DNA of 9,220 bases from Nitrospirota bacterium (lineage in GTDB: Bacteria; Nitrospirota; Thermodesulfovibrionia; Thermodesulfovibrionales; JdFR-88). The notes beneath the pieces were generated by a model, which worked only from the letters and a program-made list of their open reading frames with translations, had not been told where the DNA came from and searched no databases. Made by a program: the position numbers and the translations under genes. Numbering within the stretch: position 1 is the first letter of the stretch; each line of letters opens with the position of its first letter. Positions 6,452-9,220 of the stretch are shown one piece after another. The stretch is taken from positions 1 to 9,220 of the forward strand of contig JAJYGJ010000198.1 in NCBI GenBank assembly GCA_021790695.1, in the 5' to 3' direction.

Positions 6452-8746
6452 ATGGATAAAGACGGCGCATTTTTGCAAAAACTCCTGGCGACCTTCAAGG
6501 TTGAGGCGGCGGAGCATGTCAGCGCGATATCGGCGGATCTGGTAGCGCTCGAAAAGGCCGCTCCCAACATGCGGGCGGGCATCATAGAAAGGGTCTTCCG
6601 CGAGTCGCACAGCATGAAGGGGGCCGCGAGGGCCGTGAACCTCTCCACGGTAGAAACGCTTTGCCAGTCCTTTGAGGATGTCCTTTCCGCCCTGAAAAAA
6701 CAGCAGGTCGCCCCGGAGGCGGAAATAATAGACCTGCTCCACCGGTCGGTCAATATACTGGGAGGGATTATTTCGAGCGTTGGCGCGGCTGGCGAAAAAG
6801 GGAGACCCGAAAGGGAAACTATCGGGTTCCTCCTTCGAGATTTTGAGGCGATAATGAAGAGGGCCGGGGAAGCCGGGGGAAAAGAGGCGTGCCCTGACTA
6901 TCCGCAATCCGGGCGTGAAGCGCCTTCCGGTGACGTTGGCGCCCCCTTTGCCGGCGCCGGCACAATCCGTGTGGCAAAGCAGCGGCTCGATTCCATTTTG
7001 CTGCAGACCGAGGGCCTTCTGTCCGCCAAGCAGGCCATAAGCCAGAGGGCCGCCGAATTGAGCGGGATCATGGCGGACGCGGAGCAGGTAAAAAAGGATT
7101 GGGCCAGGATGCGGACTGAATTACAGGCCCTGTGGAAGGCATGCCCTGGAAAGCATTCCGCTCGCGTCCTGCCCGCGCCGGTGAAACCGGTAAATGATCC
7201 GATGAAAGGCGTCATGGCGTTATTTGAAAAAAATGGCGACCGTGTTTTGCGGCTTAACGATTCCCTCCTCTCCCTCGGGAAGGCGCTGGAGCGCGACCGC
7301 CGTCTGGTCAACGCAATGGTTGACGGCCTGATGGATGAGGTGAAGACCGTCTCCATGCTGCCTGTCTCCCATGTCCTGGAGCTTATGCCCAAACTGGTGC
7401 GCGATCTGGCCCGCGACCGGGGCAAGGATGCGGAGCTGGTCCTGCGCGGAGGCGAAATCGAGATCGACCGGCGAATCCTTGACGAGATGAGAGAGCCGCT
7501 TATCCATCTTGTCCGAAACTGCATCGACCACGGCATAGAAGGGCCCAGGGAGAGAACAGCCGTAAACAAGCCTCCCGCGGGCGCCATCATCATCGAAGTC
7601 GCCCACAAGGAGGGCAGGGCGATCGAGATCGCCGTATCCGATGACGGGGCGGGTGTGGACATCGCAAGGGTCCGGACTGCCGCGGTGCGCCTGGGCGTCA
7701 TTTCGCGGGAGGAAGCCGAAAGGGCCACCGAACAAAAACTTCTCCCCCTGATGTTCCGCTCGGGAGTGACGACAAGCCCCATAATCACCGACATCTCCGG
7801 CAGGGGATTGGGGCTGGCGATCGTGCAGGAGAAGGTTGAAAAGCTGGGCGGCTCGGTCGTCTGCGAAACCTCTGAAGGGAAAGGGACCACGTTTCGCGTA
7901 TTGCTGCCCCTGACGCTTGCAACCTTCCGGGGGGTCCTGGTGCAGGCCGGGGATCACCGTTTTATCATCCCGGTCACGGGCATTGACTGCACGGTGAGGG
8001 TCGGCAGGGACAAAATAAGGACCGTCGAAAACATGGAAACGATCACAGTCGATGACAGGGCAATACCGTATGTCGCCCTCAGCGCGGTGCTGGAAATGCA
8101 GCTCAAGGGAGGGGTCGGCGATCAGGAGTTCGTGCAGGCGGCAGTGCTCGGCGCCGGGGAGCACAGGATCGCCTTTGGCATCGACGAGATCCTCCATGAG
8201 CAGGAAGTCCTTGTAAAGGACCTGGGCAGGCAATTGGCCAGGGTCAGGAACGTCGCTGGCGCGACCGTTCTCGGCACGGGCGAGGTCGTGCCCGTGCTGA
8301 ATGTTTCCGGCCTGTTGAAATCCGCGGTCAGGGTATCGCGGGTCGCCAAAGCCCCTTCGCTTCCGGAGGAAACCGGGGCGGAGAGAAAGTCCGTCCTTGT
8401 CGTTGAGGATTCTATTACCGCAAGGACGCTCCTTAAAAATATCCTGGAAACCGCGGGATATGACGTTCAGACGGCCGTGGACGGGATTGATGCGTTTACG
8501 TCCCTGAAGACCGGCAGTTTCGACATTGTGGTTTCGGACGTTGACATGCCGAGGATGAACGGACTGGACCTTACGGCGAAGATGCGCGCTGACAAAAGGT
8601 TTTCAGAGCTTCCCGTTGTGCTCGTGACCGCCCTGGAATCCCGCGAGGACCGCGAGCGGGGCATAGACGTGGGCGCCGACGCATATATTGTAAAGAGCAG
8701 TTTCGATCAGAGCAACCTGATCGAGGTGATCCGAAGGCTCATATGA
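6452..8746 (+). CDS. cheA: CheA histidine kinase with fused C-terminal receiver (WspE/FrzE type)
   Basis: The protein has 764 residues from the ATG at 6452. Residues 1-110 are an HPt domain with the phospho-acceptor His53 in FRESHSMKGAA (codon 6608-6610). Residues about 111-168 are a Gly/Ala-rich linker. I see no P2 (CheY/CheB-docking) domain. Residues about 170-310 are predicted coiled coil/dimerisation (IRVAKQRLDSILLQTEGLLS, later DEVKTVSMLPV). The ATPase has an N box (HLVRNCIDHGIE, 352-363), G1 (DDGAG, 398-401 region), F box (MFRSGVTTS) and G2 (GRGLGLAIV, 450-458). Residues about 490-625 are the CheW-like regulatory domain. Residues 646-764 are a complete receiver: acidic pair Glu652/Asp653, phospho-acceptor Asp696 in SDVDMP, Thr726 and Lys748. 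It should autophosphorylate in the MCP/CheW array and pass phosphate to its own receiver, as a sink or gate, and to CheB. The stop overlaps the cheB start. Confidence 0.95.
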   Translation: MDKDGAFLQKLLATFKVEAAEHVSAISADLVALEKAAPNMRAGIIERVFRESHSMKGAARAVNLSTVETLCQSFEDVLSALKKQQVAPEAEIIDLLHRSVNILGGIISSVGAAGEKGRPERETIGFLLRDFEAIMKRAGEAGGKEACPDYPQSGREAPSGDVGAPFAGAGTIRVAKQRLDSILLQTEGLLSAKQAISQRAAELSGIMADAEQVKKDWARMRTELQALWKACPGKHSARVLPAPVKPVNDPMKGVMALFEKNGDRVLRLNDSLLSLGKALERDRRLVNAMVDGLMDEVKTVSMLPVSHVLELMPKLVRDLARDRGKDAELVLRGGEIEIDRRILDEMREPLIHLVRNCIDHGIEGPRERTAVNKPPAGAIIIEVAHKEGRAIEIAVSDDGAGVDIARVRTAAVRLGVISREEAERATEQKLLPLMFRSGVTTSPIITDISGRGLGLAIVQEKVEKLGGSVVCETSEGKGTTFRVLLPLTLATFRGVLVQAGDHRFIIPVTGIDCTVRVGRDKIRTVENMETITVDDRAIPYVALSAVLEMQLKGGVGDQEFVQAAVLGAGEHRIAFGIDEILHEQEVLVKDLGRQLARVRNVAGATVLGTGEVVPVLNVSGLLKSAVRVSRVAKAPSLPEETGAERKSVLVVEDSITARTLLKNILETAGYDVQTAVDGIDAFTSLKTGSFDIVVSDVDMPRMNGLDLTAKMRADKRFSELPVVLVTALESREDRERGIDVGADAYIVKSSFDQSNLIEVIRRLI
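8733..8737 (+). promoter_or_regulatory. Ribosome binding site of cheB, inside cheA
   Basis: GAAGG lies 5 bases before the ATG at 8743, in the last codons of cheA. It supports that ATG, which overlaps the cheA TGA as ATGA, as the true cheB start. Confidence 0.5.
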
Positions 8747-9220
8747 TACCCCCGGCAGCGATAAGCGTCCTTGTTGTGGACGACTCCCGGGTCGCGAGGG
8801 AATTTTTGATTCATATATTTTCAGAGGCGGGGATTGAGGTGATCGGGGCGCTTTCAGGCGGGCAGGAGGCCGTGAATTTTGTGCAAAGCCGGAGGCCGGA
8901 TGTAATAACGATGGACATCTACATGCCTGGAATGGACGGCCTTGAGGCCACCAGACGGATAATGGAAGCAAATCCCGTCCCCATAGTTATAGTAAGCAGC
9001 AACTGGGACCCGGCGGAGGTGGACACGACCTTTCGCGCGCTTGATGCGGGCGCGCTTTCCGTTGTGCGCAGGCCATACGGAATCGGCCATCCGGAGCACG
9101 CGGCATCTGTTCAGGAACTGGTCAGGACGGTCAGGCTCATGTCCGAGGTCAAGGTAGTGCGCCGCTGGTCCATAAGAAATTCCCTCGCCAAAACGGGGCC
9201 TTCAGACGGACCTGTCCGCG
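8743..9220 (+). CDS. cheB: Chemotaxis response regulator CheB, receiver domain (3' truncated by the window end)
   Basis: The open frame runs off the window end with 159 residues visible. Residues 7-130 are a receiver domain: SVLVVDDSRVAR with acidic residues Asp13/Asp14, the phospho-acceptor Asp58 in TMDIYMPGMDG, and Ser85/Ser86 in VIVSS. The helix and turn FRALDAGALSVVRRPYG matches the CheB pattern ALxAGALxVxxKP, but the conserved lysine is Arg110 here. The remaining residues (about 131-159) look like the interdomain linker; the methylesterase domain itself would lie beyond base 9220. CheB removes methyl groups from MCP glutamates when phosphorylated by CheA. Its place after a CheA-receiver gene matches wspF and frzG. 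A non-CheB receiver protein is possible until the C-terminal half is seen, but the spacing and motifs favour CheB. Confidence 0.85.
   Translation, partial: MIPPAAISVLVVDDSRVAREFLIHIFSEAGIEVIGALSGGQEAVNFVQSRRPDVITMDIYMPGMDGLEATRRIMEANPVPIVIVSSNWDPAEVDTTFRALDAGALSVVRRPYGIGHPEHAASVQELVRTVRLMSEVKVVRRWSIRNSLAKTGPSDGPVR

Noticed and set aside
5564..6907. Long open frame on the minus strand (about 447 codons) across MCP and cheA
   Set aside because: It lies opposite two well-supported genes, has no recognisable domain, and is Arg/Leu/Gly-rich as expected of the antisense of high-GC3 coding DNA.
6898..8233. Two large overlapping minus-strand frames opposite cheA
   Set aside because: They overlap each other in different frames and mirror the conserved ATPase and CheW-like domains of CheA, so they are compositional artefacts.

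Overview
The window holds one continuous chemosensory operon, all on the + strand. It is cut at both ends and has no intergenic gap longer than 90 bases. In order it encodes: the C-terminal part of a large sensor histidine kinase (most likely a CheB-CheR-PAS-PAS-kinase fusion); a CheW; a CheR methyltransferase with C-terminal TPRs; a second, N-terminally extended CheW; a soluble methyl-accepting protein with three near-identical PAS domains; a CheA with a fused C-terminal receiver; and the receiver half of a CheB, cut by the window end. Three of the six junctions are ATGA stop/start overlaps and one is an 18-base gap, so a single polycistronic transcript is likely. No RNA genes, mobile elements, CRISPR arrays or convincing factor-independent terminators were seen.

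The gene set W / R-TPR / W / MCP / A-receiver / B is that of Wsp- and Frz-type 'alternative cellular function' chemosensory systems (surface sensing, c-di-GMP control, group motility) rather than flagellar chemotaxis. There is no stand-alone CheY, CheZ, CheC or CheD; the receiver is attached to CheA. In the Pseudomonas Wsp operon the order is MCP-W-R-W-A-B-(GGDEF regulator). Here the MCP lies between the second CheW and CheA, and any dedicated output regulator would have to lie outside the window.

Proposed working: the cytoplasmic PAS-MCP senses an internal cue, such as a small ligand or redox state. It forms an array with the two CheW couplers and CheA. CheA autophosphorylates on its HPt histidine and passes phosphate to its own receiver and to CheB. 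CheR-TPR and CheB set receptor methylation. The upstream kinase has a second, distinct catalytic core (HisKA_2/HATPase) and could feed phosphate into the same receivers; that link is inference.

The organism is probably a moderately GC-rich Gram-negative bacterium. The PAS types, the CheW N-terminal extension and heavy AGG arginine use recall Desulfobacterota (former Deltaproteobacteria) or Nitrospirota, but this is a low-confidence impression. Points worth a second look are a sharp codon-composition break inside the first gene, an Arg-to-Gln change at the most conserved CheW position, a Lys-to-Arg change at the conserved receiver lysine of CheB, a 15-base tandem repeat in the CheR linker, and the triplicated PAS module.
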